This document shows positions 1 through 12,442 of a stretch of 37,372 nt of DNA, piece by piece (position 1 is the first letter of the stretch; each line of letters begins with the position of its first letter). The position numbers were made by a program, and so were the translations under genes. A model generated the notes under the pieces. The model searched no databases, was not told the origin of the DNA, and saw only the letters and a program-made list of their open reading frames with translations. Source of the DNA: Beroe ovata (taxonomy: Eukaryota > Ctenophora > Nuda > Beroida > Beroidae); NCBI GenBank assembly GCA_946803715.1, contig CAMPET010000018.1, positions 554,493 through 591,864 on the forward strand. Direction: 5' to 3'.

Positions 1-34
1 CAGACACACACACACACACACATACATACACACG
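1..34. repeat. (CA)n microsatellite at window edge
   Basis: Interrupted CA dinucleotide repeat with CATA variants that starts at the first base, so it probably continues outside the window. Confidence 0.9.
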
Positions 35-1373
35 AGCGGAGCACTCAGAAACTATAATAATGTCGACCTGATCAGCTATCATCAGCAAATATACATCTCT
101 ACAAAACCGCAAACAATTGCACTCCACATCCCGGGAAACAATAGATCTGTCTGTCACGTGACATACTCGGTATTTGTGTGAGTATCATGGGGGTGTGCAT
201 GGCAATTCCAAATAGCAGAAGTGTGGTTTTTAAACGCGTGCCTCATGATATGAATTTCATGCAGGCTTCCCTCGCTCGCGCAGGCGCGTTCTCACAGTTA
301 CATTGTTGTAAGTACAAGTATAGGGAGTGGGAAGCGTTGAATAAAACCACAAAAACTGTCGTGGGGGTAAGACCATGGTTTTGTTAAAAAGCTCAATTAA
401 CATCGACATATGTGGTTGTTCAACAAATCTACTGGTGCCAACATGATGATGACGCATTTTTGAGAGTCTTTTAGTTATTGAGTTTTAGTGGCCGCTATAG
501 AATAGACAATGGCCAAATGGTTACACTTTTTACTGTTAAAATTTGTATCAGTTTTACAGATTTTACAAGAGTGGGTTTAAAAACGGTCAAAATTTCCCAT
601 GTCATTTTACTTCTGATCAAAGATAAGATTCAGTGAGAACTAACGAATCCATCATCCCAGATATTCTACCAGAGATAAAATGTAACTGAGAAGGTCAGAT
701 GAGGAATGAAGGATAACTGCAAGGTGACACGACTCTTGATATATAAGCTGTGAGCTTGTACATGCCGATAGTAACCACAGCTGCGCGGCAGATTTACAGC
801 GACAACTGATGATCTCTGTTGGAAACGTGCCAAAACAGGATTCTCAGGATCGCTACATGAAAACCACGCCCTAGATCAATATCATTCTGAAATCAGAAGG
901 CCGGCAGTTATACATGCTTGAACTTACAAAAGATATTAAGTAATGTGTAAGCGGCATACAAAAATGGACATTTGAGAGAGAAAAAAGCTTCCACCAATTC
1001 TCTTTGTTTTTTTTCTGTAATGGAGATAGATAACGTCGGCGTTCATGGTCATTGCTTTTCACGAAACAATTAAGGCTGAGCTCAGAAACAAGAACCTATA
1101 TAACATGAGTTTAACATACTAAGGAATAAGGATGGAAGATAACAGTTGGCTGTAAGGCATGCATGAGTTCATAGAACTTCGACATTTGTAAAGCGTCATA
1201 TAAATGCAAGTTAGGTAGTTAAGTTGTGGAACACGGTTCTAAATAGTCAGCAAAGTTAGACGCAGTCCATCCGACCGTTTTTCTAGACATTTAACCATCA
1301 TAGCAGGGCATGGAGTTAAAGGTCGCGTGCTATATCATCAGAGCCATACTTTTCTCTGGGATGTATCATGAAC

Positions 1374-1430
1374 ACTGTCCAGTGTCCATGGACACTGCAA
1401 CATTGCAACAACTAGTGTCCAATGGACAGT
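1374..1430. repeat. cluster of TGTCC/GGACA half-sites with an 18-bp palindrome
   Basis: Bases 1380-1397 form a perfect 18-bp palindrome, CAGTGTCCATGGACACTG. Further TGTCC and GGACA half-sites lie at 1374-1380 and 1414-1430. It could be a binding-site cluster or a small foldback. No function can be assigned from sequence. Confidence 0.5.
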
Positions 1431-2822
1431 TGTTATGCTGCTCAGTTACTACGTTCAAACTATAATTACCAATAAAATGTTCTTACAATGGCTTCTTAAC
1501 AAAAGTTAAATGGTAAAAGGTACTCAGAAAAGCTGCGGGAAATAAAAGCCGCCTCATACCCACCTGGGTCATGTGGGTATAACGATCATGCCCACTAAAA
1601 ATCCGAGCCCAATAATACTGCCCAATGATAAAATTTAAAATATGCGAAGCTTTAGCAAGCAGGGATTTGAAGATACGAATCTATATAAGTAGGTGGTAAA
1701 AGGGTCGGTGGTGGAGGATGGAGCTAATGGATGGCATATCTGTGAGCGGACCCGCGTGGTCCCCGCCCTCAGTTACCAGACAGGGCGAAAATATGTGCAG
1801 ACAACCAAATTATTACTGAATATACCAGAGAATGAAATGAGAAATATTTGAATTGTAAAATTGATTCCAGTGGTAGCTCCACGTCATGATGATTATCATG
1901 AGATGAGCATATTTTCATATACTTCTCGGAGGGGGATCAGAGGTTTGAAATTACTACTTGAAACTACTCACTACTCAGACGCGGCAACTCTCGAATGGAC
2001 CCATCTGTCCCGCAAAATTATTGAAAACATATCGAAATTCACAACACGCGGGGAGGGCGGTAAAAAAGCGGGCGGGTAAAAAAGCGGGTAAAAATCAGAA
2101 TCGAATGGCAGGAACTGACGAAATCTGGGGACCGGGATTCCTATGAAAACGCTCGCAGCACAAATAGTATCTCACAGGTAATTAACGTCAACTTGTCTGA
2201 AATAAAGGTAAATTTTCAAATTTAGAAATTAATTCAAGATATGCATTGTGGAGGTACAATGAGATTCAGTATATATGTGACTGGGTTATTTTTAGTAATT
2301 TAAGGATATATTACACAATGTACACAATACTAATTTTTCAATTAAAGCGCGAAAATGGTAGGGCCGGACCGCCAAAGTGAAAGTTCCTGCTGTCCCCACT
2401 ACAAAAACATAAACAGATCACGTAATCATGTCCCAGATATACATTGGATGAAGAGAGAGTGACGGAAACACACATATCAGGAAGAATAGGTAGGTAATTG
2501 ACGGGCAAACTATTAGTGTGACTCAAGCTTTAATTCATTACATCACAGCCAAATATGGCATAAGCACTATAGTCTGGGAATGCGCGCAGCATTTATGGCC
2601 TTGATTGCACGTGTGTTTTTCACGCATCAATAAAAATGGTTCGTTTCATTAACGTAATGGCAAAATAAAGTGACGAATATTTGATTATCTTTGCAGTTGA
2701 TAAAACATTAAAACAACCCTAAAATCAATGGCAAGGCAAAAGCGACCAATTAATAAAGTCGCACGCAAAGCGGCCCTAGAGTATACAATAGCTCGGATCG
2801 CGTATTTGAAAAATCACGACTT

Positions 2823-2888
2823 CACACGTGACTATGCCACGGCATCACGTTACCTATACGGCATCACGTGACTAGTAACTATCATGTG
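2823..2888. promoter_or_regulatory. cluster of CACGTGAC-type E-boxes
   Basis: Four related motifs (CACGTGAC twice, CACGTTAC and CATGTGAC) occur within about 65 bases. CACGTG is the core bound by bHLH-zip factors of the MYC/USF/TFEB kind, and TCACGTGAC resembles the CLEAR element of TFEB targets. A related palindrome, GTCACGTGAC, sits near 155. No gene start is recognised next to the cluster, so regulatory use is inference. Confidence 0.3.
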
Positions 2889-2947
2889 ACTCCCTACTGT
2901 GGCACAACCATTACATTAGAGTGGGGGACCCCCACGGAGCAAAGTAC

Positions 2948-2993
2948 CATGGTCCACACGATCATAGAGCCATGGTCCACACGATCATAGAGT
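2948..2993. repeat. 23-bp exact tandem duplication
   Basis: The 23-base unit starting CCATGGTCCACACGATCATA is present twice, head to tail, without a mismatch. It is a recent local duplication. Confidence 0.85.
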
Positions 2994-3559
2994 GTTACAG
3001 TCCCGCGTGTAACCACGCCCTGTTTCAGAGAGGGGGACAAAACAGAAGGGATATTATTCAGTCCTGCAGGACCTAATGCCAAGACTAACATACAAATACT
3101 GATAATATGGACTGTGCTATAATAGTAGACCTTCAGTGTAGACTATACGGCAATGGTCACTTCCTATGGTCAGTGGTCACATAAGAAGGAGTTTGATATT
3201 GATGATGAGACTGTTTCTGAATTCAAAACTAAATTTTATCTTTTATTCACCATCAAAATGAAATTAAATGTGAGATAAAATCTCAATAAGATAACGAAAA
3301 GCTTTCTATCGAATATAATAATTTGCGATAACTGCAAATAAGAATTTAAATATGAAAGAGATAACACTGAGCATTGATAAGAATTAATGAACTTTTATTC
3401 CATTTTACTATCTCCTTTAAAATTCTTATTTGAAAGAAACGCTGGAAGACCACTTGCCATTCCCAGCATTACAATTTATACAAAAGGAGAAACCACTGAT
3501 CGATCGAACTTTTAGAAAAAAACTGCTTGTTAGAAGATGATTCATCAACGCGTGAGCCC

Positions 3560-3672
3560 CACACCCCCACACACAGACACACACACAGACACACCCCCAC
3601 ACATGGACACAGACAGACAGCCACAGACACAGACACAAACACACACACANCACACAAAAAACACACACACAA
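3560..3672. repeat. CA-rich microsatellite with one ambiguous base
   Basis: Interrupted CACA/CAGA/CCCA repeat with a single N at about 3650. The repeat keeps several frames open on both strands, so the overlapping ORFs here are artefacts. Confidence 0.9.
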
Positions 3673-4948
3673 CAACAAATGAATTTCTGAGCTTCCTAAA
3701 TACCGGGGCACGCGGTTTTTGATCACGTGAGGGAGTGATCTAGGGAGTAGGGGACTAGGGGAGCGGTCAGCTGAATAATGAGGGGGAATAGTTCAGTAAT
3801 ATCTAGGGAAAGAAGGGGGAGGCGAGATAGATGCAAGGAAAAAGTGTGCAGCATGCGCTTAATAGGCGGCTTATGAGAAAGGAATATGGTGGCGATGATA
3901 TACTAAAAAGGGGTAAAGATCAGTGTATTAAAACACGCTTGCTGGAATGGTTCAGCCACCGACTAAAGAGAGGGACATGAAAGTATAAAATGAAAACCTC
4001 CCTGCTAACGCTACGGTATATTACCGTTACCAAATAGCAGGATATATCGAATTCTATACCGTCTGGCAATTTGTAGGAGTAGAGATAATGGAGGAGAGAT
4101 AAGGGTTTCGGCAGCATCTCCACCCCCTCACACACACACAGATATCTGTATCACATATTGAGCAGCGGGCAACGTATACATATTAGGTAGCATATGTAAG
4201 GGTTTCTGTCAAGAAACAACACGTCATGGGTCCTTCTAAATGGCAGTGGGCCAGTTGCCAAGTATAAGCTGAAGTAGTTACTTAAGTTAGGGATACTTTG
4301 TGCCTACTGGGAATTTGGAGAAGCAGTGAAAATTAAAAACTGGATTTCCTACTTAAGAGGGCTGTAGATATTGTCTGGGTGTGACCATTCAACTTCGACA
4401 CAGACCGAAAATTAACTGATAAAACTCATCAGACAAAGCCAAACTGCGAAAATTGTGAAAAATTGATTAGAGAAACGGCAATGATAATCGTTTTTTGGTC
4501 CCGGACATTCAGTATCAATTTATACTGTCTGTAGGTATGGGGTGTTCATTAACAGCTGACAAATACAGCTGCATCAATTCAAATTAGGATGCTGGAAATT
4601 GTCATCAAATTAGGTGATTTTAACTTGGGTAGATTGTTCTAGACTCTAGACATGGCTGAGAATTGATCTTACGGCAATCTGCAGTAGATGACATGAGAAT
4701 ATAACCGCGAACGAACACCCTGTGTTTGTGTGTAAATGGAGTCAGAACAACATGGCTGCAGTGCAGCGAGGCCGGCGGACTGTAACTAGTAGAAGATCTA
4801 CGAACAACCTCAAGTTACTCAAGTTAGTAAGTTATTAAATCAACACAGCCATTTAAGTGTTGCGAAAAAAGTTATATTGACCAGAACTGCATATTGGCGT
4901 TTATAATAACTAGTTGCTGGATTTGATGAAGGAGCAAAATCTGGGAAT

Positions 4949-5499
4949 ATGGGAATGGTTATGACTTTGCATCTCAGTATTTCGTCCAAAATGTTATTCA
5001 TCCAGTTTGACTACTTCATACTCGTCGGAACCATTTGTTCCGTGATTATTTTTTTCATCTTTTTGAAAACTCTAAATGTCGATTTTAGCACACTTTGCAA
5101 CTGTAAGAGAAGGGAATTAAAGCAGAAAAATGAAACCTATCTCGATCTCAACATATCACGATCGTCTGTGGTGAGTATCTTGTGTGTCATACAACCATTG
5201 CTCCAAATGATCACCAACGAAGGAATTTCCATAACCCTGACCACCACTTTCAGGGCTCCCTGGTGAATCAGCAACCATTGGAAAGAGGCTGGGCGTACAC
5301 CACAGAAAGAATAATCGGATATGGGCAAGAAGTGTCGCCTGTCGAAGTTCATATATCCGAGGCAGTAGAATTGACCGATATAATGGCCAGAGAAGATTCC
5401 CTATCCATGCTCAGTGGTCACACAAACAATACAACTGTCACCATTCCACTGGCAACGCCGACTATGAGTTTGAGTAGACTAGTAGCACCCATAGACTGA
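4949..5499 (+). CDS. small single-pass membrane protein, two exons
   Basis: Exon 1 is 4949-5170 and exon 2 is 5254-5499. An 83-base intron with donor GTGAGT and acceptor CACTTTCAG keeps phase 0. The joined product is about 155 residues. Residues 22-40 form one strongly hydrophobic segment (around FILVGTICSVIIFFIFLK). It is followed by a CNC motif and a basic stretch (CKRRELKQK), so the C-terminal part is predicted cytoplasmic. The C-terminal half is polar, rich in Thr, Ser and acidic residues, with no known domain. The start is uncertain: the frame stays open upstream to about 4905, where an acceptor-like TAACTAG lies, and a short ORF beginning MAAVQRGRR at 4752 ends at a GTAAGT donor. The true protein may therefore have further 5' exons, for example an ectodomain. 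I do not recognise the family. It converges with the DGCR6 homologue. Confidence 0.5.
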
Positions 5500-6235
5500 A
5501 AACGCTACCGACAACGAGACTGGCTTCTTGATTTTTACCAACTTCATGATTTGAAACTGTTCATTTTCGATTATATCTCGATCAACAAAACAAAGAAAAA
5601 CAGCGTTCGTAAAGTTGTGGAATGAGTAAAAACTGGAATGAACGAAATTGACACGTGCGGATAAATCAACACCTTATCAAGTGATTCAGGATATAACTAA
5701 ATCAACTGGAAGCCACAAAAAATGCAAGGAATCAGCGCACTTTGTTCAACGATCAAAAGTGCTATAAAAACGAGAATTTAACGGCGACACGCATACTACC
5801 AAGACGCTCGACAAAGCTCTGATTTCGTCAGAAAACTTCGGCGAATAAGGGATTTGATAACACAGGGACTAACGTTGATACCACATGTAATACCATAACT
5901 TGACTTGTCAGTGACTTGTTCATACCGTAGAAGAGACAAGTCATGGCATTGGCGTATACAAATGGCACAATTGGCATGGCGCGAGACATCATACGGGACA
6001 TTCAAATGAGACAGCCATGAATAGAGATATAAATTTACCATGAAATTTGTGCGTGATAGTATCCCAGTTCCCTTGAGTCTTCTCCGAAAAATTGGGCTAC
6101 GTCCACGGCCCTGGTTCGCTCAGTAGAGGGGGTTCGCTAGTGTTTTGAAGTCCAGTAGAGGGGGGATTGTTCTGTTTTGGTAAGTTGTCCACCGCTCACT
6201 CTGTATGATGAAGGGGTATTGCAGGGGTATCCTTG
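5500..6235. other. spacer between convergent genes
   Basis: No coding segment is supported here. It lies between the 3' end of the small membrane-protein gene (+) and the DGCR6 homologue (-), so it should hold both 3' UTRs. The only longer open frames are unremarkable. Confidence 0.5.
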
Positions 6236-7444
6236 CTAGTCTGTCAAAAGTGCCAAACTCTCGACTATCGAGAGGACAAACATCTGTTTCCGGATGATAC
6301 TCATGTCCCGTGTTCGTTCCATGCCGGGAATACCAGCTTTTTCCAGATAGCTCTGCTGATCCGACACCTATGATAACAGAGAGGAGGTCAAGGCCGGTAT
6401 ATGTCATTACCACTTGACAAACCTGGAATATTCTGGTTAAATAACAAGAGCGGATTGCTATCGGAACATATGTTCCCATTTCTGTGAATGTTCACCTGTT
6501 GATCGAGTTGTTCGAGAACATTCCTGTCAAATGAACGCAATGATTCCTGTTCTTCCTCCTTTAACTTGGCAGATTCTCTTTTAAAACGTTTCAGTGTCGC
6601 CTGTTTAAGTTATGAATGAATAGATTAACATGAGAGAAGTTGCGTGAGGTGGTTCGGGGTCAATTAAGTCGGAAAATTTGGACGAAATGAAGTTTTTGTA
6701 CAACAAAATACGAAAACACCAAGACCTCCTCCTGTGACGGCAGGTAACTCTCATCACTGAGCAGTTCATTGTACTCCTCAGCGTGCTCCCTATCCTGTTG
6801 CTCCTTCTTATCCTGGATCATAGAGTGGGAGGAGGTTCGTCATACGCGATTAGAATTGCGTCATTGCGATACTGGTATGTCAATAACCCCAGATATCACT
6901 ACACGGTGTACTTCCAATCGGCATGGTGTCAAGGGAATGGTAGAGTGGTATCAAAGTATCCAATAAAACTTCGACACTAAACTCCAATACAACCATCAGT
7001 CCATCTCCAGTTTGACACCATGTCAGTATTACTTGACCAGTGGTCAGGTAATACTGACATGGTGTCAATGACCACATTAAACCAGCCACATCTAACACCA
7101 GCATATACAATTACCTGATGTCTCTTGACCAGCTCGGCTCGTTCCTTCTGTAGACTACTCAGCTTGATATGCTGGATATCTCGGAGCTCTGTGATAATCC
7201 CAAACACAGTTCCATCACTCAGCGTCTCCGCCAAGTTTGTGATGAACTTAGCGCTGAGGTTGCAGCCCCTGAAAATAGGGACGATCGGTTTTTAGAAATG
7301 ATAGGCATCAATGATTGGGAATGCAAGATCATGGTTATTGAGTAGTCAAAGTTGACACCACCCTTTCCAATGAACTTACTCTGGAGCAGATGCATTCCTT
7401 GCAGTAATCCTCTGAATATACTCGTACTTGACATCAGAAGTCAT
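6236..7444 (-). CDS. DGCR6: DGCR6 / gonadal family protein
   Basis: Five exons in minus-strand order: 7444-7380, 7268-7115, 6812 to about 6726, 6600-6496 and 6367-6236. Together they encode about 180 residues (human DGCR6 is 220). Exon 2 encodes LAETLSDGTVFGIITELRDI, matching the family's conserved LLDGTVFEIV...LLEIQHL block. Exon 5 encodes VSDQQSYLEKAGIPGM, matching VADQQSTLEKAGVAGF, followed by a Leu-rich helical end that stops at TAG 6238-6236. The middle is charged and helical. The start ATG at 7444 has an in-frame TAG two codons upstream. Splice phases agree across all exons, but the exon-3 donor is weak (GTCTTG at 6725, or GTGTTT six bases later). Exon 5 is easily misread because another frame stays open for 119 codons. 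The family's molecular role is poorly defined; vertebrate members are linked to neural-crest migration. Confidence 0.87.
7012..7068. repeat. 57-bp near-perfect palindrome in DGCR6 intron 2
   Basis: Two 28-base arms (7012-7039 and 7041-7068) are reverse complements with one mismatch and are separated by a single base. The arm begins TTGACACCATGTCAGTATTA. It could form a cruciform, or a hairpin in the pre-mRNA. Confidence 0.9.
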
Positions 7445-8514
7445 AGCCTATGAAATATATCATAACGATCAGTTACGATAAATTATAAACCGTTATACTA
7501 GATAATCATTAAAGGAACTATCTCATAGTCAATAGTCATATCACTCTTAAAAGAGTAAGAGCAGTGTCGAAAATCTGATCCACTTAAACGAAGGAGATAT
7601 TTTATAAAACAAATAAAGTTAGTATATCGCGGAGCAAACACTGATATAATCTTCTCTGAAATTTCTCTTAAATTGGGAAAAATGCACCCAGAATTTCACC
7701 AGGTTGAGAGGAAAAGATCCCGAGATTCAAATTTCAGAAATCGGTCCTTGTTCTTTTTTTTCAATTAAAAATACGCTTTCATCATTAAAAAATAAAAAAA
7801 CTCTCCATTTTCTATTTCTGAAAAATACATAGCATCTTCAATTATCTGGCTTAAATATAGAACCTCAAAAAAAGTATCAGCACACCATAATTACACCTCA
7901 CTATAATTGGTCCTCTACTTTACAAGCTTCGCACAGCAAAATAAGCTAGACTATTATAGTACACATTTTGCAAAAATTTACATTCATACATTTTGCTATC
8001 GTTGCTAGGTCAAAGGGATTTTAAATTTACATTCCTATTTTGCGTAAATTTGTCTTTCTAAAATATCAGCTATGCTTTGTACGGCAAATTTGTGGTAGCA
8101 GTTATTTGGAAGCGTTTTCAACAAATAATTCAACTCACTAGAACACTATTTCGACACTATAGCAGCAGCAACATGCAGCAAGCTTTATCCATGTGTTAAA
8201 TCCATATATAGAGGTAGGGGGATCACCCAAAATGGGAGGGGAGGGAGGGGTTGAATTCTTTCCTTGACAAACGAAAAGATGGTGCTGAGTTTAAACGACG
8301 GTGCTATCATATTTCTAGAGTAGTTCGTAGTACAACGAAAATGACAAATATTGGACAGTGAAGGGGAGGAGTACGAACGCAACAATGATATGATGATCAT
8401 GAACTTATCCGTGAGATTGTCGCCCTACTCTGGTTAAGGAGGGTCGAGAATTCCCCAGGCACACGTTATGGTATTATAGTGGAACATATATGTGTGTGTG
8501 TGTGTGTGTGTGTG
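7445..8514. other. spacer between the MAP7-like and DGCR6 genes
   Basis: AT-rich DNA with no supported exon. It lies between the stop of the MAP7-like gene (8515) and the start of the DGCR6 homologue (7444), both on the minus strand, so it should hold the MAP7-like 3' UTR and the DGCR6 promoter. A (TG)n tract at about 8490-8514 abuts the MAP7-like stop codon. Confidence 0.5.
8490..8514. repeat. (TG)n / (CA)n microsatellite at the start of the MAP7-like 3' UTR
   Basis: On the minus strand the TAG stop (8517-8515) is followed directly by CACACA..., so the 3' UTR of the MAP7-like mRNA should begin with a CA repeat. Confidence 0.85.
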
Positions 8515-11500
8515 CTACAAAACGTGGGATAGTTGCAAATCCTCTGATGGTGTGATACCAATAGTGAACTCATCTGCTTCCTTATTCACCTGAGGAAATG
8601 AGATGTGAGTGGTCGAATACGGGGTGGTACTTCAACATTGTATCAGGGATCATATCAGTCGACGATATTGTTAAATCAGGAAAAAAAGATGTAACTCACC
8701 AACAGCTGATCGTTTAGATCAATAATCAAATCATCGGGAGGCTTCGGATCGCTCGATAATTTCACCAATGGTTCATTTCCATCGGCAGGTACAATATTAA
8801 TGTTGTTTTCCGAGACGAGTTGCACATCACTATCAGAGCTTTCTTCAGAGGCTCTCATTGACGAGTTATAAGACGATTCTGACCCTTCAACTTCGTTATT
8901 TCCATTTTCGCCAATATGAGGCGTCTCCGGGACTTGTTCTTCCGATTCTTTTGCACCATTCTCGACATCATGAGGCATATCAGAGGATTCCGTTTCCGGA
9001 ATTTGCTCCACATCCACACTCTCCGTGTCTCGTGGTTCTTGCTTTGTGGGGAGGTTGAGGGTGATATTGTGCTTAGCAAGGATTGCACTGGCGTTTGCGG
9101 ATATCTCACGCTGAAACAGACGATTATGTAGCAGTGGGAATAAAAAGCAGTGTGGTGAAGGAGGCACATCGCAGCTCATGTTAAATAGATGCCAAAATGA
9201 CATTTTGTATGTGTTTCCTTACCGTTGGAGCAGTCTCTACTTTTACTGACGATTTCTTGAGGATTGCATCCAATTTCTGAAAGGTTTTGTTCACATTAAA
9301 CGACATTTGCATGGACAAAAAGTGTCCAGTAGAGATGGCGAAAGCTGGTATAAGATAAACAAATCGGTGCAGAACGTCATAAAGTGTGAATGAGTCCGAT
9401 TCTGGGTCCCGATTTTATTCCACGTTACTGCTCCTCAACAAATAGGGAGTCTATGAGGTCGTCTAAGTTCCTGATGCAGTCACGTTCGAAGAGGAGTCCG
9501 ACTATGAGGGTCAGGTCACGCAAATATAGGAATCTCCCAAAGCCTTCCTCTTCACATGGATTTGGGAAAGGTCGAAATGTTGCTAGTTTCCCATGCATTA
9601 ACTCAGCTGTCGGTAAGGGGGAATATTCCTATGTTACCTCCTAAGTAAGCGCTTTAGCGGCCATGCAAGGTAATTGCCCAACTTAACCTGATACACAATA
9701 AATATCGAATAAGTATTTCTCTGTCCTAATCTACAACCTCCGCTCACTAATACTCCTGTTCGATTATTTTCATGAGGTAATAGTAAACGGGTGTACACTG
9801 ACGAACGTTTAAAGCAAGAATCGTGGTAATTACTTTTTGCCTCTCCCGTCGCTCGTGCTCCTCCTTTGCCATTCGTTCCTCCTCCGCTTTACGGCGTATC
9901 ATGTGTTCCTGTTGCTGTTCCTGTTGTTGCTGATCGATACGTTCCTGCTCCTCGCGTTGCTTCTCCTCAAGCTGGACCCGTTCTCTCTCAGCTCGCTCCT
10001 GCTCGGCGATACGAGACTGCTCCGCCTCCTCCTCTTGCTGCCTCCTTCACAGGGAGAGGAGATTTCAGATGAAAATATCAGCATGATGGGAGTCATTGAA
10101 TGATTGGAATAATGTCTCATACTTGCGCGCTTCCTTTTCCTTCTGCAGCCTGAGTCTTGCTTCTTCTGCTTCTGCTTTTTGTCTTTCCTCCTCGAGTCTT
10201 CTCTCCTCCTCTAACCTCCGTTCTTCCTCTTCTTTTCTAGCCCGTTCTTCCCTTGCTTTCTTTCTCCCTTCCTCCAACCGGGCCTTTGCTTCTTCTTGCT
10301 GAGACACTAGGAACACATCTATTCATTATCTCAGCGGAAATCAACGCATAAATGAGGGATATATCGCTATACAGTTACAAATGAGAAACTGAATCTATCT
10401 ACCTTTAGCTTGGGCCGAAGTGTTCATCACAGATTTAGAGGGTGATTCATTGGCAGCAGGAATTGGCCGCTGTCCAACAGATGACCGTCTCTTGGGGGCA
10501 GAACTTGGCCTGGAAACGCCATCACCCCGGCCAAAACTTTGTGTCCTGGTCGGTCGAGAGGATGTACTGGCCGGGCGATCTGAAAATTCATACAACGATC
10601 GTTTTAAATTTATCGACAGACAAAACCACGAACGCGCGCACGTAACGCCCTGCGCGCGCGTGAATAACTGAAATGACCGCGCATGGTGTTTAGAGGATCT
10701 ATCTCCGCGCGCGACGCGAAGTTAGTAGCAATTGATCGGTGGCACAATGAAGTGATGTCCTGATGATCGTTAGCCAGCCTCATTGGACGACGCAGATACA
10801 CAGTCTCACATCTACTGCCATACTCTCCGTGTAAGCATTATACACACACACAGACATACACCAAATCGCTTATGTGACCTATAATCCGCTGTGAAATGAT
10901 CGATCAGTGGTCACTATAATATTACTGCAGCCCTTCAGAGATTCCAGTAGACTCTATTGCCATCATTCTGAATACAAACAAACACGGTCGTTAAAATCCT
11001 CTTTCACAGGACAGCATCAGGATGTGTCCATTTAGCGTTTAATTGTAATCAATATACTCGTTCATGACGAAAACTCGTTTGTGAAAAACGGCTGTTTTTC
11101 AAAGGATCGCTTTTGACGGTTATTACACACGCACGGAACACACTAGAACAATGACATCAAGAAAATCTACGAATTCTGAATAAAAACTCATGACCTATAC
11201 TCTATAGTGAGTGTTTGAGACGGCAATAACTCGCCTAAATAACCTAAATAACCTTATTCTCACTTAAGCATATACCAGGTTGTTAGATGAACTGAAACTT
11301 CGGTGTATAACACATCGTATTATGTGATTCACGAAATTGCACCAGTTTACACTGTGAATAACTGTTTTGAGGGTGCTGTGAAAACATCATAGTGACAGTC
11401 GAGACAAATTGTGATAGACACTACTTGAATTAGGAAGCATGCTACTGGTGGATATGCAGCAATATTTGTATATTATTTCTCTGGTATGCAGTTTGTAAAA

Positions 11501-11855
11501 TTGTATTAATCGTTGCAAGACAAATTCTATTGATTGATATTTTATCACAAGCATGAAAGTGTTTATGTCTGCAATTACACTAAGTGTACGCAATTTGCAA
11601 ATCTGCAGATTGTTTTATTTTATCAATAAGCTATAAACAAAGTTTCAATTTTCATCTTTTTCGATACAGTCACTTAGGATACTCAATACCTAAAGTGGAT
11701 TCTCGACCTATTGAAATTTCATGACAGTGATCTGGTGCTAAGTTTTCCCAAATTCTGGTCCTATTCTATGTTCATAACGAGACATGTTGAGTGAGATCCT
11801 GGATGATAACGAGACAAGATGTGCGAGTTCCGGGATGATAGGGCAGTGATAAACA

Positions 11856-11895
<40 letters not shown>

Positions 11896-12395
11896 CTCNN
11901 NNNNNNNNNNNNNNNNNNNNNNNNNNNNNNNNNNNNNNNNNNNNNNNNNNNNNNNNNNNNNNNNNNNNNNNNNNNNNNNNNNNNNNNNNNNNNNNNNNNN
12001 NNNNNNNNNNNNNNNNNNNNNNNNNNNNNNNNNNNNNNNNNNNNNNNNNNNNNNNNNNNNNNNNNNNNNNNNNNNNNNNNNNNNNNNNNNNNNNNNNNNN
12101 NNNNNNNNNNNNNNNNNNNNNNNNNNNNNNNNNNNNNNNNNNNNNNNNNNNNNNNNNNNNNNNNNNNNNNNNNNNNNNNNNNNNNNNNNNNNNNNNNNNN
12201 NNNNNNNNNNNNNNNNNNNNNNNNNNNNNNNNNNNNNNNNNNNNNNNNNNNNNNNNNNNNNNNNNNNNNNNNNNNNNNNNNNNNNNNNNNNNNNNGTGTG
12301 TGTGTGTGTGTGTACTATTTCTAGTAGAGTCACAGATCATGGTAGTGTGAGGAACTTCATGTTGCCTGTGTTAGCTTTCCGTGTGGCTCACTAAA

Positions 12396-12442
<47 letters not shown>

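Larger units (their letters stand above)
35..4700. other. long stretch without a recognisable gene
   Basis: Open frames here are short (under about 80 codons), overlap on both strands and have no recognisable domains. I found no pair of exons joined by phase-compatible splice sites. The stretch is AT-rich and contains the small repeats listed separately: a palindrome cluster near 1380, an E-box cluster near 2823, a 23-bp duplication near 2948 and a CA-rich microsatellite near 3560. It could be intergenic or a long intron of a gene outside the window. Confidence 0.5.

Noticed and set aside
6120-6479. 119-codon ORF as a gene
   Set aside because: The conserved DGCR6 C-terminus is in another frame of the same strand and fits the splice phases.
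9837-10302. Leu/Ser-rich plus-strand ORFs resembling membrane proteins
   Set aside because: They are the antisense of the Glu/Arg-rich MAP7-like coiled coil.
11738-12394. Long ORFs on both strands across the first run of N
   Set aside because: They consist of X from the gap plus His/Thr or Cys/Val from the microsatellites.
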